This document shows positions 15,496 through 23,979 of a stretch of 64,000 bases of DNA, one piece after another. How positions within the stretch are numbered: the stretch's first letter is position 1; each line of letters starts with the position of its first letter. The position numbers were made by a program, and so were the translations under genes. This DNA is from Mycolicibacterium llatzerense. GTDB taxonomy: Bacteria > Actinomycetota > Actinomycetes > Mycobacteriales > Mycobacteriaceae. The notes beneath the pieces are model-generated. The model was not told the DNA's origin. It saw nothing but the letters and a program-made list of their open reading frames with translations, and ran no database searches. The stretch spans positions 1 through 64,000 of the forward strand of contig NZ_JXST01000038.1 of NCBI RefSeq assembly GCF_000878195.1, read 5' to 3'.

Positions 15496-16467
15496 CTAGG
15501 GCTCCAGGACTGCCTTGCCGTGAATCTTCCCGTCGGCCAACGCCTGCAGTGCCGCAGCACCGTCGGCCAGCGGAAAGCGCATCGGCTCCGGCGGTCGCAG
15601 CCCGGCTTCGACCAGCTTCGCCAGGCCGGCACCGATCTCGGCGGCCGAACCCGGCACCCGGTTGATGTACTCGCCGTACCCGACGCCCACCACGCTGATG
15701 TTGCGCAGCAGCAGCCGATTCACCTTGACTGACGGAATACCCTGTCCGGCAGCGAAACCCAGCACCAGCAGCCGGCCCTCGGTGGCCAGCACCCGAATCG
15801 CGTCATCGAAGGCGTCGCCGCCGACCGGGTCGACCACCAGGTCCACTCCCCGGCCGTCGGTGGCCGCCAGCGCCGCGTCGCGCCAGCCGTCGGTGAGCGG
15901 TAGCACCTCGTCGGCGCCGAGTGAGGCCACGAAATCCATCGCCTCGACCCGGTGCACCATGGCGATCACCTTGGCGCCCATGGCCTTTGCGATCTGGATG
16001 GCCGCGACCCCGACGCCGCCGGCCGAACCCAGCACCAGCACGGTCTCCCCCGCCAACAGCCCGCCGCGGCGGGCCAACGCGAAGTACATCGTGTAGTAGT
16101 TGCCGAGCAGGCAGACCGCCAAGGCGTCATCCAGACCGTCGGGCGTGGGGATCACCGACGACGGCAGAGCCAGTGCCCGCTCGGCATAGCCGCCCATCAT
16201 CGTGAAGGCTGAAACCCGTTGACCGGCAACGAAATCGGATCCCTCTGGCGCCGACCGGACGGTACCCGCCACCTCCATGCCCGGGGTGAATCCCGGCGGC
16301 AGCTTGAGCTGGTACTCGCCGCGGATCAGCAGCAGATCGGGGAAGCAGACGCCGGCCGCACCGACATCGATGACCACCGCGTTGCCCGAAGGGTCAGCGG
16401 CGTCATCGATATCGGCGTAGGCAAGGCCCGAGGGGCCGGTCAGCGACTGTGCAACAAGCGCTTTCAC
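15496..16467 (-). CDS. NADPH:quinone oxidoreductase family protein (Rv0149-like)
   Basis: A 323-residue zinc-free MDR-superfamily reductase. The nucleotide-binding motif is VLGSAGGVGVAAIQIAKAMGAK; the N-terminal GroES-like domain shows AAGVCFPDLLLIRGEYQLK and PGMEVAGTV, and there is no structural zinc cysteine lobe. GTG start at 16467, three bases after the SDR gene. Gene order (SDR, aldehyde dehydrogenase) matches Mtb Rv0149-Rv0147. It could reduce a quinone or an enoyl substrate. Confidence 0.85.
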   Translation of the reverse strand: MKALVAQSLTGPSGLAYADIDDAADPSGNAVVIDVGAAGVCFPDLLLIRGEYQLKLPPGFTPGMEVAGTVRSAPEGSDFVAGQRVSAFTMMGGYAERALALPSSVIPTPDGLDDALAVCLLGNYYTMYFALARRGGLLAGETVLVLGSAGGVGVAAIQIAKAMGAKVIAMVHRVEAMDFVASLGADEVLPLTDGWRDAALAATDGRGVDLVVDPVGGDAFDDAIRVLATEGRLLVLGFAAGQGIPSVKVNRLLLRNISVVGVGYGEYINRVPGSAAEIGAGLAKLVEAGLRPPEPMRFPLADGAAALQALADGKIHGKAVLEP

Positions 16468-16470
16468 CTA

Positions 16471-17334
16471 TCAGCCGAGCGCGAACGACGCGGCCTTGGC
16501 GGCAGACAGATCGGTGATCTCGCCCCACCGCGCGGCGACCTCGTCGACACTGGGCACGTCGTCAAAGGTGACACCGTCGTTCTGGAACAGCGCGGTGCGC
16601 TGCACCTTGCCACCACCGACGATGAAGATCGACCCCGTCTCCGGCAGCTCTTCGCTGCACAGCTGCGCCACGACCGGCGCCACGTACTCCGGCGACAGCT
16701 TCGCGAAGACCTCCGGCGGCACGATGTCCTCGGTCATCCGGGTGGCGGCGATCGGCGCGACGGCATTGAGCTTGATGTTGTACTTGGCGCCTTCCTGGGC
16801 CAGCGTGTTGATCAGGCCGACCAGACCCAGCTTGGCGGCGCTGTAGTTGGCCTGACCGAAGTTGCCGAACAGACCGCTGGTCGAGGTGGCGACCACGACG
16901 CGGCCGTAGGCGTTCTCGCGGAAGTGCGGCCAGGCGGCACGGATCACGTTGTACCCGCCGTACAGGTGCACCTTGAGCACGATGTCCCACTGGTCGGCGG
17001 TCATCTTGTGGAAGGTGCCGTCCCGCAGGATGCCCGCGTTGGACACCACGCCGTCGATCTTGCCGAAGGCTTCGATCGCGGTGTTGACGATGCTTTCGGC
17101 GCCCTCGGCCTCGGCGACGCTGTCGTAGTTGGCGGCAGCGCGGCCGCCGGCGGCCTTGATCTCCTCGACGACCTGGTCGGCCATGTTGTGGCCGGCACCG
17201 GTGCCGTCACGCGCGCCGCCGAGGTCGTTGACCACGACGCAGGCGCCTTCACGGGCCAGCGTCAGCGCGTATTCGCGACCCAGGCCGCCACCGGCACCGG
17301 TGACGACAATGACGCGATCCTGCACTCCGGGCAT
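16471..17334 (-). CDS. Short-chain dehydrogenase, HSD17B4-like hydroxyacyl type (Rv0148-like)
   Basis: A 287-residue SDR. The cofactor site is VVTGAGGGLGREYAL, the cofactor-selecting VVNDLGG end of strand 2 favours NAD, the NAG motif is VVSNAGILRDG, and the catalytic Ser and Tyr-x-x-x-Lys lie in VATSTSGLFGN and NYSAAKLG. The LGREYA and NAGILRD features are those of the peroxisomal multifunctional-enzyme dehydrogenase domain, suggesting a (3R)-hydroxyacyl-CoA substrate. In one operon with an aldehyde dehydrogenase upstream and a quinone oxidoreductase downstream, as in Mtb Rv0147-Rv0149. Confidence 0.87.
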   Translation of the reverse strand: MPGVQDRVIVVTGAGGGLGREYALTLAREGACVVVNDLGGARDGTGAGHNMADQVVEEIKAAGGRAAANYDSVAEAEGAESIVNTAIEAFGKIDGVVSNAGILRDGTFHKMTADQWDIVLKVHLYGGYNVIRAAWPHFRENAYGRVVVATSTSGLFGNFGQANYSAAKLGLVGLINTLAQEGAKYNIKLNAVAPIAATRMTEDIVPPEVFAKLSPEYVAPVVAQLCSEELPETGSIFIVGGGKVQRTALFQNDGVTFDDVPSVDEVAARWGEITDLSAAKAASFALG

Positions 17335-17442
17335 GGGTTTCCTCTCATGGAAGGTCAGCGGGACACCGCGGTGGGCGTCCCCTTGTGTATACGGCGACCG
17401 ATTGGCCGCCGCATCGGTGGGTCCGGTCTGACATCGACCGGC

Positions 17443-18843
17443 CTAGAAGAACTTGCGCGCGATCTTCCACGCCTTGTCGGTGTACGGCGGGTAGATCAGC
17501 TTGCCCAGGTCGGGCCGCGTCGGCTTCGTCATCACCGACTTCGCGTGGCTGAACTCCAGGAAGCCGTACCGGCCGTGGTAGGCACCCATGCCGGACGGTC
17601 CGACGCCACCGAACGGCAGCCGGGCCGTGGAAACCTGGAAGATCAGGTGGTTGACCAGCATGCCGCCGGCCGGCACCTCACGGATGAAGCGCTCGCGGAC
17701 GGCCTTGGCCTTGGTGAACAGGTACGCGGCCAGCGGCTTGGGCCGGGCGTTGACGAAGGCGATGGCGTGGTCGAGCGAATCGACGGTGATCACCGGCAGG
17801 ATCGGCCCGAAAATCTCCTCGGTCATCACCGGTGCGTCCAGCGGCGGGTCGACCACGACGGTCGGCTGCATGGTGAGCCGGGCCGGGTTGGTGCCGCCGC
17901 CGGTGACGACGTCCCCGCCGGTGCCCAGGTAGCTGCTGAGCCGGTTGAACTGCCGCTCGCTGACGATCGGCAGGCCGTCGGCGTCGTCGGCGGTGAAGGC
18001 CACGATGGCGTCGCGGATCTTGGCGACCAGCTCGTCACGGATGGGCTTCTCGGCCACCACGTAGTCCGGAGCCACACAGATCTGGCCCGAGTTGACCACC
18101 TTGGCGAAGGCGATGCGCTTGGCGGCGACATCGATATCGGCGTCGGCGGCGACGATCACCGGGCTCTTGCCGCCCAGTTCCAGGGTCACGGGCGTCAGGT
18201 GCGGTGCGGCCGCGGCCATGATCTTCTTGCCGATCTCGGTGCCGCCGGTGAACATGATGCGGTCCAGGCCCTGCGCGATGAGTTCCTGGCTGACCATGCC
18301 GTCGCCCTCCACCACGGCGATGGCCGAGGTGTCCAGGTACTTCTCGACCAGCTCGACCATCAGTCGCGACGAGGCCGGAGCGAACTCAGATGGCTTGAGC
18401 ACCACGGTGTTTCCTGCGGCGATGGCGCCGACGAGCGGGCCCAGCGTGAGGTAGAACGGGAAGTTCCACGCGCCGATGATCAGCACCGTGCCGTAGGGCT
18501 CGTATTCCACCCAGCCACGGCCGGGTAGCTGCGAGCGCTCCAACAGGCGGTAGCGACGTTTCGCCCACTTGTGCAAGTTCTTGGCCGCGTCCTTGGCCTC
18601 GGCGATGGTGCCGACGCTGTCCGCGAGCCAGGCCTCGAAGGGCTTGCGGCCGAGATCGGCCTCGAGCGCCTTGGCGATGGCGGTCTCGTTCTCTTCCATC
18701 GCCTGGGCCAGCGCGAGCAATTGCTTCTTGCGCCACTGCAGGTCACGGGTGCGCCCGGTGGCGTAGGTCTTGCGTAGGCCGGCGACAACCGCCGGGATAT
18801 CAGCAGCTGTTGGGCCGACGGATACAGCTGAATCAAGGGTCAT
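17443..18843 (-). CDS. Aldehyde dehydrogenase, class-3-like (Rv0147-like)
   Basis: A 466-residue NAD(P)-dependent fatty-aldehyde dehydrogenase. Visible motifs: WNFPFYLTLGPLVGAIAAGN (cofactor), ELGGKSPVIV (catalytic Glu), NSGQICVAPDYV (catalytic Cys) and EEIFGPILPVI. The C-terminus is hydrophobic/basic. It is the first gene of the operon that continues into the SDR (109-base gap) and quinone oxidoreductase, and the 24-base palindrome at 18882-18905 lies directly upstream. It would turn aldehydes into acids, with the SDR and oxidoreductase acting on related metabolites. Confidence 0.9.
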   Translation of the reverse strand: MTLDSAVSVGPTAADIPAVVAGLRKTYATGRTRDLQWRKKQLLALAQAMEENETAIAKALEADLGRKPFEAWLADSVGTIAEAKDAAKNLHKWAKRRYRLLERSQLPGRGWVEYEPYGTVLIIGAWNFPFYLTLGPLVGAIAAGNTVVLKPSEFAPASSRLMVELVEKYLDTSAIAVVEGDGMVSQELIAQGLDRIMFTGGTEIGKKIMAAAAPHLTPVTLELGGKSPVIVAADADIDVAAKRIAFAKVVNSGQICVAPDYVVAEKPIRDELVAKIRDAIVAFTADDADGLPIVSERQFNRLSSYLGTGGDVVTGGGTNPARLTMQPTVVVDPPLDAPVMTEEIFGPILPVITVDSLDHAIAFVNARPKPLAAYLFTKAKAVRERFIREVPAGGMLVNHLIFQVSTARLPFGGVGPSGMGAYHGRYGFLEFSHAKSVMTKPTRPDLGKLIYPPYTDKAWKIARKFF

Positions 18844-18881
18844 GACGAACGTCCTTACGTGAGCCAGGCAACATTCGAATC

Positions 18882-18905
18882 CTAGCCAACCGGCCGGTTG
18901 GTTAG
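18882..18905. promoter_or_regulatory. 24-base palindrome upstream of the aldehyde dehydrogenase operon
   Basis: The core CCAACCGGCCGGTTGG is a perfect 16-base palindrome, extended to 24 bases by CTA/TAG ends with one unmatched pair. It lies 39 bases upstream of the aldehyde dehydrogenase start and 20 bases after the methyltransferase stop. Size and symmetry fit a TetR-family operator; the TetR gene at 19885 is the nearest candidate. Confidence 0.6.
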
Positions 18906-18924
18906 AAGGGCCGGCCGCTCCGGA

Positions 18925-19857
18925 TCAGCGCTTGAGTGCGGTCACGAACGTAGAAAACGCCTTGTCATCGGTGGCATCGACCTGAACCCAGCGATTCAGC
19001 CGGCGCATCTCGTCCTGGGAGGTGACGGACGTGGACGACCAGCCGTGCGAGTCGAGCCATTGGGCCACGTCGGCGCGATCGGGGTCTTCGTACATCAGGT
19101 CCTGCACGTTCATGACCTGTCCCATGCCGAACTGCCCGGCGAGCTTGTCGAACCGATCGCGCATCCGCTGGCGGCGTTCGGCGGCGTGCTCGCCGACCGT
19201 CTCGACCGAGATGCGGCTACCCGGTGCACTCAGCGCGGTGATGTTGTCGAAGAGGCGGTCCTGCGCGTCGGCCGGCAGGTACATCAACAGCCCTTCAGCC
19301 AGCCAGGCGGTCGGCGCCGAATCGTCAAATCCTGCGTCCCGCAACGCTTTCGGCCAGTCGTTGCGCAGGTCGATCGGCAGCTGGTGCAATACCGCGACCG
19401 GCGTCGCACCGTGCGCCTTCAAGGTCTGGTCCTTGTACTCCAGCACCTTCGGCTGGTCGATCTCGAAGACCGTCGTGCCGGCCGGCCAAGCCAATCGGTA
19501 GGCCCGCGAATCCAGCCCGGACGCCAGGATCACGACCTGCCGAATGCCGGCCGCAGCGGCGTCGGCGAAATACGCGTCGAAGAAATGCGTGCGCACCGCC
19601 TGGTAGTTGCCCATGTGCTCGAGCACCGCGGCGACCTCAGGATCGGCGCCGGCCATCCGGTTGTTGAAGTCGGCGTCCAGGATCGTCTCCCACACGCCGG
19701 TACCGGCGCCGGCGACCAGGATCTTGGCGAACGGGTCGCGGATCAACGCGTCGTCACGTTCGGATTCCCCGGCCCGCGCTGCGGCAACCATCACCGCCGT
19801 CGCGCCGACGCTGCTAGCGATATCCCAGGTGTCGTCGTCGGAGCGTTCGCTGCCCAT
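18925..19857 (-). CDS. Putative SAM-dependent methyltransferase (Rv0146 family)
   Basis: A 310-residue member of the large mycobacterial family of LCMT/PPM1-like class I methyltransferases. Family marks: DTWDIASSVGATAVMVAAAR, RTHFFDAYF, QVVILASGLDSRAYRL (SAM-binding), FEIDQPKVLEYK and EGLLMYLP. Substrates of this family are mostly unknown. ATG start at 19857. It lies between the TetR gene upstream (28-base gap, same strand) and the aldehyde dehydrogenase operon, in the same order as Mtb Rv0144-Rv0147. Confidence 0.87.
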   Translation of the reverse strand: MGSERSDDDTWDIASSVGATAVMVAAARAGESERDDALIRDPFAKILVAGAGTGVWETILDADFNNRMAGADPEVAAVLEHMGNYQAVRTHFFDAYFADAAAAGIRQVVILASGLDSRAYRLAWPAGTTVFEIDQPKVLEYKDQTLKAHGATPVAVLHQLPIDLRNDWPKALRDAGFDDSAPTAWLAEGLLMYLPADAQDRLFDNITALSAPGSRISVETVGEHAAERRQRMRDRFDKLAGQFGMGQVMNVQDLMYEDPDRADVAQWLDSHGWSSTSVTSQDEMRRLNRWVQVDATDDKAFSTFVTALKR

Positions 19858-19884
19858 GTACTAGATGTACCAGCTGACGCCGGC

Positions 19885-20520
19885 CTATTCGGTGACCCGC
19901 CACAACTTGTTGGCGAGCAAAAGTTCGAGCCGTTCGATGACGGCCGTCAGCTCCTGGTGACTGCCGACATATCCGGCGTAGAAGCCCATCCCCCACATGA
20001 CGGCGATCAGCATCTCCACCACGGTGGGCACCTCGGTGTCGACGGCCAGCTCACCGCGCTCGATGGCGTCGGTGACAGCCCAGGTCACGAAGTCACGGGA
20101 GGCCACGAGCGCGTCGTGCTCCTCCTGGCGCAATTCGGGATGTCGCTGCGCCTCGAGAATCGAGGTCACCAGAAACGCCGCGGCGGATCGGTCCTCGGAG
20201 TCACCTTGGATGGCGGCGACGAAGAAGGACGACAAACGCCTGATGAAGGTGGTCTCCTCCTCGGCCCGGCGACGGCCCGCAGCGACCACCAAGGCGTTGG
20301 TCTGATCGAGGACCTCGCCGTACAGCACCCGCTTGTTCGCGAAGTAATGATTGATCGCTGGGCGCGTCAAATCCGCGCGGATGGCGATGGCTTGGAATGT
20401 TGCTGCGTCGTAACCGAGTTCACTGAAAACCTCGCGGGCAGCGCGCAGGATGCGCTCACGGGTTTCGGCCGCCTTCGCCGCGGGAGGGCGACCCGGGCCT
20501 CGGGTGGCGATGTACGGCAT
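19885..20520 (-). CDS. TetR-family transcriptional regulator (Rv0144-like)
   Basis: A 211-residue repressor. The helix-turn-helix (ATFQAIAIRADLTRPAINHYFANK) lies at about residues 35-60, followed by the ligand-binding helices. ATG 20520 gives MPYIATRGPGRPPAAKAAETR, the basic arm usual for this subfamily; longer readings from 21018 are non-coding shadow of the FUSC gene. It precedes the methyltransferase and is the best candidate to act on the palindrome at 18882. The effector is unknown. Confidence 0.85.
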   Translation of the reverse strand: MPYIATRGPGRPPAAKAAETRERILRAAREVFSELGYDAATFQAIAIRADLTRPAINHYFANKRVLYGEVLDQTNALVVAAGRRRAEEETTFIRRLSSFFVAAIQGDSEDRSAAAFLVTSILEAQRHPELRQEEHDALVASRDFVTWAVTDAIERGELAVDTEVPTVVEMLIAVMWGMGFYAGYVGSHQELTAVIERLELLLANKLWRVTE

Positions 20521-20743
20521 CGTCAAATTGTGCCACAGATCTCGGCCCGACCCTGCTCGTATGCGAAGCATGGCCGCTGAAATTGCTTCTTCCAGCAAAC
20601 TTGCAGTTATGTCAATGACCGATTGCTGCACGGCGCCAGGTTCGCGTCCGCCGGCCGGTCCCGATCGGTAGCCCGGCCAGGAACGACCCCGCGTCGGCGA
20701 CGGCACGGAGAAAGCCGGCCCATAGGCGTGTTGTTGCCGGCGC

Positions 20744-22951
20744 ATGACGACGTCAGCCAAATTAATGTTGGGCGCCATGACGGGCGTGGTGTCGCGAGAG
20801 TCGCTGGCGGTGCGCTGGCAGCAGCTCCGAACGCGGCCACACGACGGCGATCCCGAACATGACGCCCTGCGCCGGGCGACCCGTGCGGGATTGGTGCTGC
20901 CGGTCGTCGCCGTCGTCGGACTGGCGGTCGGTACCGCCGTCGGCAGCGGTTCACAGACGACGATGTTCGCCATCTTCGGCGCGGTCGCGCTGTTGGTGGT
21001 GGTGGATTTTCCCGGCAACCGGCCGGCGCGGGCGCTGGCCTATGCCGGCCTCGGCTTCAACGGAACGGTCCTGATCACCCTGGGCACGCTGCTGTCCCCG
21101 CATCCGTGGCTCGCCGTACCGGCGATGTTCGCCATCGGCGTGCTGGTGACGTTCTCCGGTGTCCTCAGCGAGATCATCGCCGCCGGCCAGCGCTCCACCT
21201 TGATGACGTTCGTGCTGCCGGTGTGCACGCCGGCAGGCCCGGTCCCCGATCGACTGCTCGGCTGGGCGGTGGCCTGGGCCATTGCCGTCCCGGCCGCGTT
21301 GTTCCTGCTGCCGCCCACGCATCACGACGACCTGCGCAAGCACGCGGCGCAGGTGTGCCGGCTGCTGGCGGCCCGGCTGGAGGGGTCGGCGACGGCTCAG
21401 GAGCTCTCCGATGCGATGGAGGTGCTGGGTGACAACTTCCTCGGCGCCGATTTCCGTCCGGTCGGTTTGACCGCCGGCAGTCGCGCCCTGGTGCGGGTGG
21501 TCGACGATCTGCGCTGGCTGTGCGACCGTGCCACCGATGCCACCGGCTCACTGCTGGCGGAGACCCGTGGGCCGGCCATTCGGGTATTGAACGACTGCGC
21601 CCGGGTGCTGAGCACGCCGCGGGCCGAGGGCCGCAATCGGTACCGCGCCGATCTGGCCGAGGCGTTGACCGCGCATCGGGCCGCGACCCGGGGGCGTTAC
21701 CGCGAGGACATCGAATTGATCCGGGGCGAGCCCGACGACCTGCTGGCTGTCGCGGCCGGCCGAAAACTGTTGCGGCTACGCACCTTCTCGGCATGTGTGG
21801 GGGCCACCGGCCGGGTCATCGGGTTGGCGGCCGACGCCGACGCCCGCCCGGTGTGGGCCCGCGTCCTCGGTCGGCGATTGCCGGTTTCCGGGAACTTCGA
21901 TCGGGTGTTGTCCGAATCCCAGGCCGTGTCCGCCATCCCGTCGGGGTTCGTCGCGACCCGGGCCGTGGTGGTGCAGAACAGCCTCCGCACCGGCATCGGG
22001 CTGGCCGTGGCGGTGGCGGTCGTTCATCTGTTTCCGCTGCAACACGGATTCTGGATCGCCATGGCGTCCCTGTCCGTGCTGCGCAGCAGCGCGCTGACCA
22101 CCGGGACGCGCGTCGTGCGTGCGGTCGGCGGCACCGCGATCGGGTTCCTGCTCGGCACCGTGGTGATCCACCTGATCGGGGCGAATCCCGTCCTGCTGTG
22201 GTTGCTCCTGCCGATAGTGGCGTTCGGTTCCGCCTATGTGCCCGACGTGTTTTCGTTCGTCGCGGGCCAGGCGATGTTCACGATGTTGGTGCTCACGATC
22301 TACAACCTGCTCAGTCCGGCGGGCTGGCGGGTCGGGCTGATCAGGCTCGAGAATGTCCTGGTCGGCGCCGCGGTGGGCGTCGTGGTGTCGCTGCTGCTGT
22401 GGCCACGAGGTTCAGCGGCGGTGGTGCAGCGCACGCTGGACTCGGCGCGCACCGCCGGCACGCGGTACCTGATCGCCGCCGTGCGGCGGGTGACCCGCGG
22501 CGCATCCGAGGCAGCCACCGACCGGGTGCACGCCTTGAGCTACGACGCCCTGACCGCCTCCCGCACCGTGGATGATGCTGTGCGCCACTTTCTTTCGGAG
22601 AGCAGTGGGGCCACGGAGTTACGGGCGCCGGTGGTCCGGGCTGCCAATCAGACGGTCCGGTTGCGGGCGGCGGCCGACCTCATCGCTGACGTCGTGCCGC
22701 CGCCCCTGGCCCCGTACCCGGCCGCCCGCGCCGTACTCGAAGAACACACCGCGTCGATCTGCGCCCGAATCTCGGGCACCGAAGATCCCGGCGCCGCAGA
22801 GCGCAGCCCGATCAGTGACGACTTCGTGCTGGCTCTGCGCGCCGAATCTGGAGGCGGAACCTTGTCGGTCGAGGCCGCGCTGCCTCTGGTGACCGTCGCG
22901 GCCAGCCTCGGCGAATTGGAGCTGCTCTACCCGGACCCCGCGCCCGCTTGA
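20744..22951 (+). CDS. FUSC-family inner-membrane protein (aromatic acid exporter-like)
   Basis: A 735-residue membrane protein. Two blocks of about five or six helices (residues about 45-200 and 405-560) are each followed by a cytoplasmic helical region, the arrangement of FUSC/ArAE transporters such as AaeB and YccS. The segment QHGFWIAMASLSVLRSSALTTGTRVVRAVGGTAIGFLLG (residues about 430-470) is the family signature region. Substrate unknown. ATG 20744 is the longest start; ATG 20777 (MTGVVSRES) is preceded at 8 bases by TAATGT, so a leaderless start there is quite possible. Convergent with the pirin gene, with no gap. Confidence 0.8.
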   Translation: MTTSAKLMLGAMTGVVSRESLAVRWQQLRTRPHDGDPEHDALRRATRAGLVLPVVAVVGLAVGTAVGSGSQTTMFAIFGAVALLVVVDFPGNRPARALAYAGLGFNGTVLITLGTLLSPHPWLAVPAMFAIGVLVTFSGVLSEIIAAGQRSTLMTFVLPVCTPAGPVPDRLLGWAVAWAIAVPAALFLLPPTHHDDLRKHAAQVCRLLAARLEGSATAQELSDAMEVLGDNFLGADFRPVGLTAGSRALVRVVDDLRWLCDRATDATGSLLAETRGPAIRVLNDCARVLSTPRAEGRNRYRADLAEALTAHRAATRGRYREDIELIRGEPDDLLAVAAGRKLLRLRTFSACVGATGRVIGLAADADARPVWARVLGRRLPVSGNFDRVLSESQAVSAIPSGFVATRAVVVQNSLRTGIGLAVAVAVVHLFPLQHGFWIAMASLSVLRSSALTTGTRVVRAVGGTAIGFLLGTVVIHLIGANPVLLWLLLPIVAFGSAYVPDVFSFVAGQAMFTMLVLTIYNLLSPAGWRVGLIRLENVLVGAAVGVVVSLLLWPRGSAAVVQRTLDSARTAGTRYLIAAVRRVTRGASEAATDRVHALSYDALTASRTVDDAVRHFLSESSGATELRAPVVRAANQTVRLRAAADLIADVVPPPLAPYPAARAVLEEHTASICARISGTEDPGAAERSPISDDFVLALRAESGGGTLSVEAALPLVTVAASLGELELLYPDPAPA

Positions 22952-23926
22952 TCAGCGACCGGGCCGGTGCGGCTTCAACGCATTCGGCGGAATTTGGCCG
23001 AACTTGCCGGACTGGAAGTCCTCGAACGCCTCGATGAGCTCCGACTTGGAGTTCATCACGAACGGGCCGTAGTGGAAGACCGGTTCCCGGATCGGCTGGC
23101 CCCCGAGCAACAGCACCTCGAGCGCGGGCCGGTTGGAGTCCTGGCCCGCGTCGGCTGCGACGGTGATGCGGTCCCCCGGTCCCAGCACGGCCAGCTGGCC
23201 CTGGTGGATGGGGTGCCCGACGGGTCCGACGGTGCCGCGTCCGGAGAGGATGTAGACGAGCGCGTTGAACTTGCGGTTCCACGGCACGTCGAGTCGAGCT
23301 CCGGGCGCAATTGTGGCGTGTGCCATGGTGATTGGCGTGTGGGTACCGCCCGGCCCCGTGGCGTCGCCGATCTCACCGGCGATGACGCGCACCAGCGCGC
23401 CGCCGTCGTCGGAGGACAACAGGGTCACGTCGGTGCCCTCGATGGCCTGGTACCTGGGGGCGGCGAACTTGTCCTTCTTGGGCAGGTTCACCCACAGCTG
23501 CAGGCCGTGGAACAGGCCACCGCTCTCGACAAGTTCGGCCGGCGGCGTCTCGATGTGCAGGATGCCCGATCCGGCGGTCATCCACTGGGTGGCGCCGTCG
23601 GTGATCAGGCCGCCGCCACCGTGTGAATCCTGGTGTGCGAAGCGGCCGTCGATCATGTACGTCACGGTCTCGAAACCGCGGTGCGGGTGCCAGTCGGTGC
23701 CCGTCGGTTCGCCGGGCTCGTACTCGACCTCGCCCATCTGGTCCATGTGGACGAACGGATCGAGGTCGGCCGGGCTGACCCCGGCGAAGGCACGGACGAC
23801 TGGGAAACCCTCGCCCTCATAGCCCCGGGGGCCGGTGGTGATGGATCGCACCGGGCGTTCTGTCTCACTCGGTGCGGCGGAAGCGATACGCGGCAAGCTG
23901 ATCGTGTCAGCAGTGATAGCAGGCAT
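22952..23926 (-). CDS. Pirin family protein (quercetinase-like bicupin)
   Basis: A 324-residue two-cupin protein. The metal site in the N-terminal cupin is visible: DWHPHRGFETVTY supplies two histidines, and the third His and the Glu follow in GSGILHIE. The C-terminal cupin has RGTVGPVG but no metal ligands, as usual for pirins. Some bacterial pirins have quercetin 2,3-dioxygenase activity, others bind enzymes; which applies here cannot be told. Single gene, ATG at 23926. Confidence 0.87.
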   Translation of the reverse strand: MPAITADTISLPRIASAAPSETERPVRSITTGPRGYEGEGFPVVRAFAGVSPADLDPFVHMDQMGEVEYEPGEPTGTDWHPHRGFETVTYMIDGRFAHQDSHGGGGLITDGATQWMTAGSGILHIETPPAELVESGGLFHGLQLWVNLPKKDKFAAPRYQAIEGTDVTLLSSDDGGALVRVIAGEIGDATGPGGTHTPITMAHATIAPGARLDVPWNRKFNALVYILSGRGTVGPVGHPIHQGQLAVLGPGDRITVAADAGQDSNRPALEVLLLGGQPIREPVFHYGPFVMNSKSELIEAFEDFQSGKFGQIPPNALKPHRPGR

Positions 23927-23979
23927 GTCACCTATAACCGGACCGCAGTCCGATTAATTCCGGACGGCAACAGCGCAGG

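Noticed and set aside
16219..18528. Long plus-strand frame (769 residues) opposite the SDR and aldehyde dehydrogenase
   Set aside because: It is the shadow of two well-supported genes and crosses their boundary without any recognisable domain.
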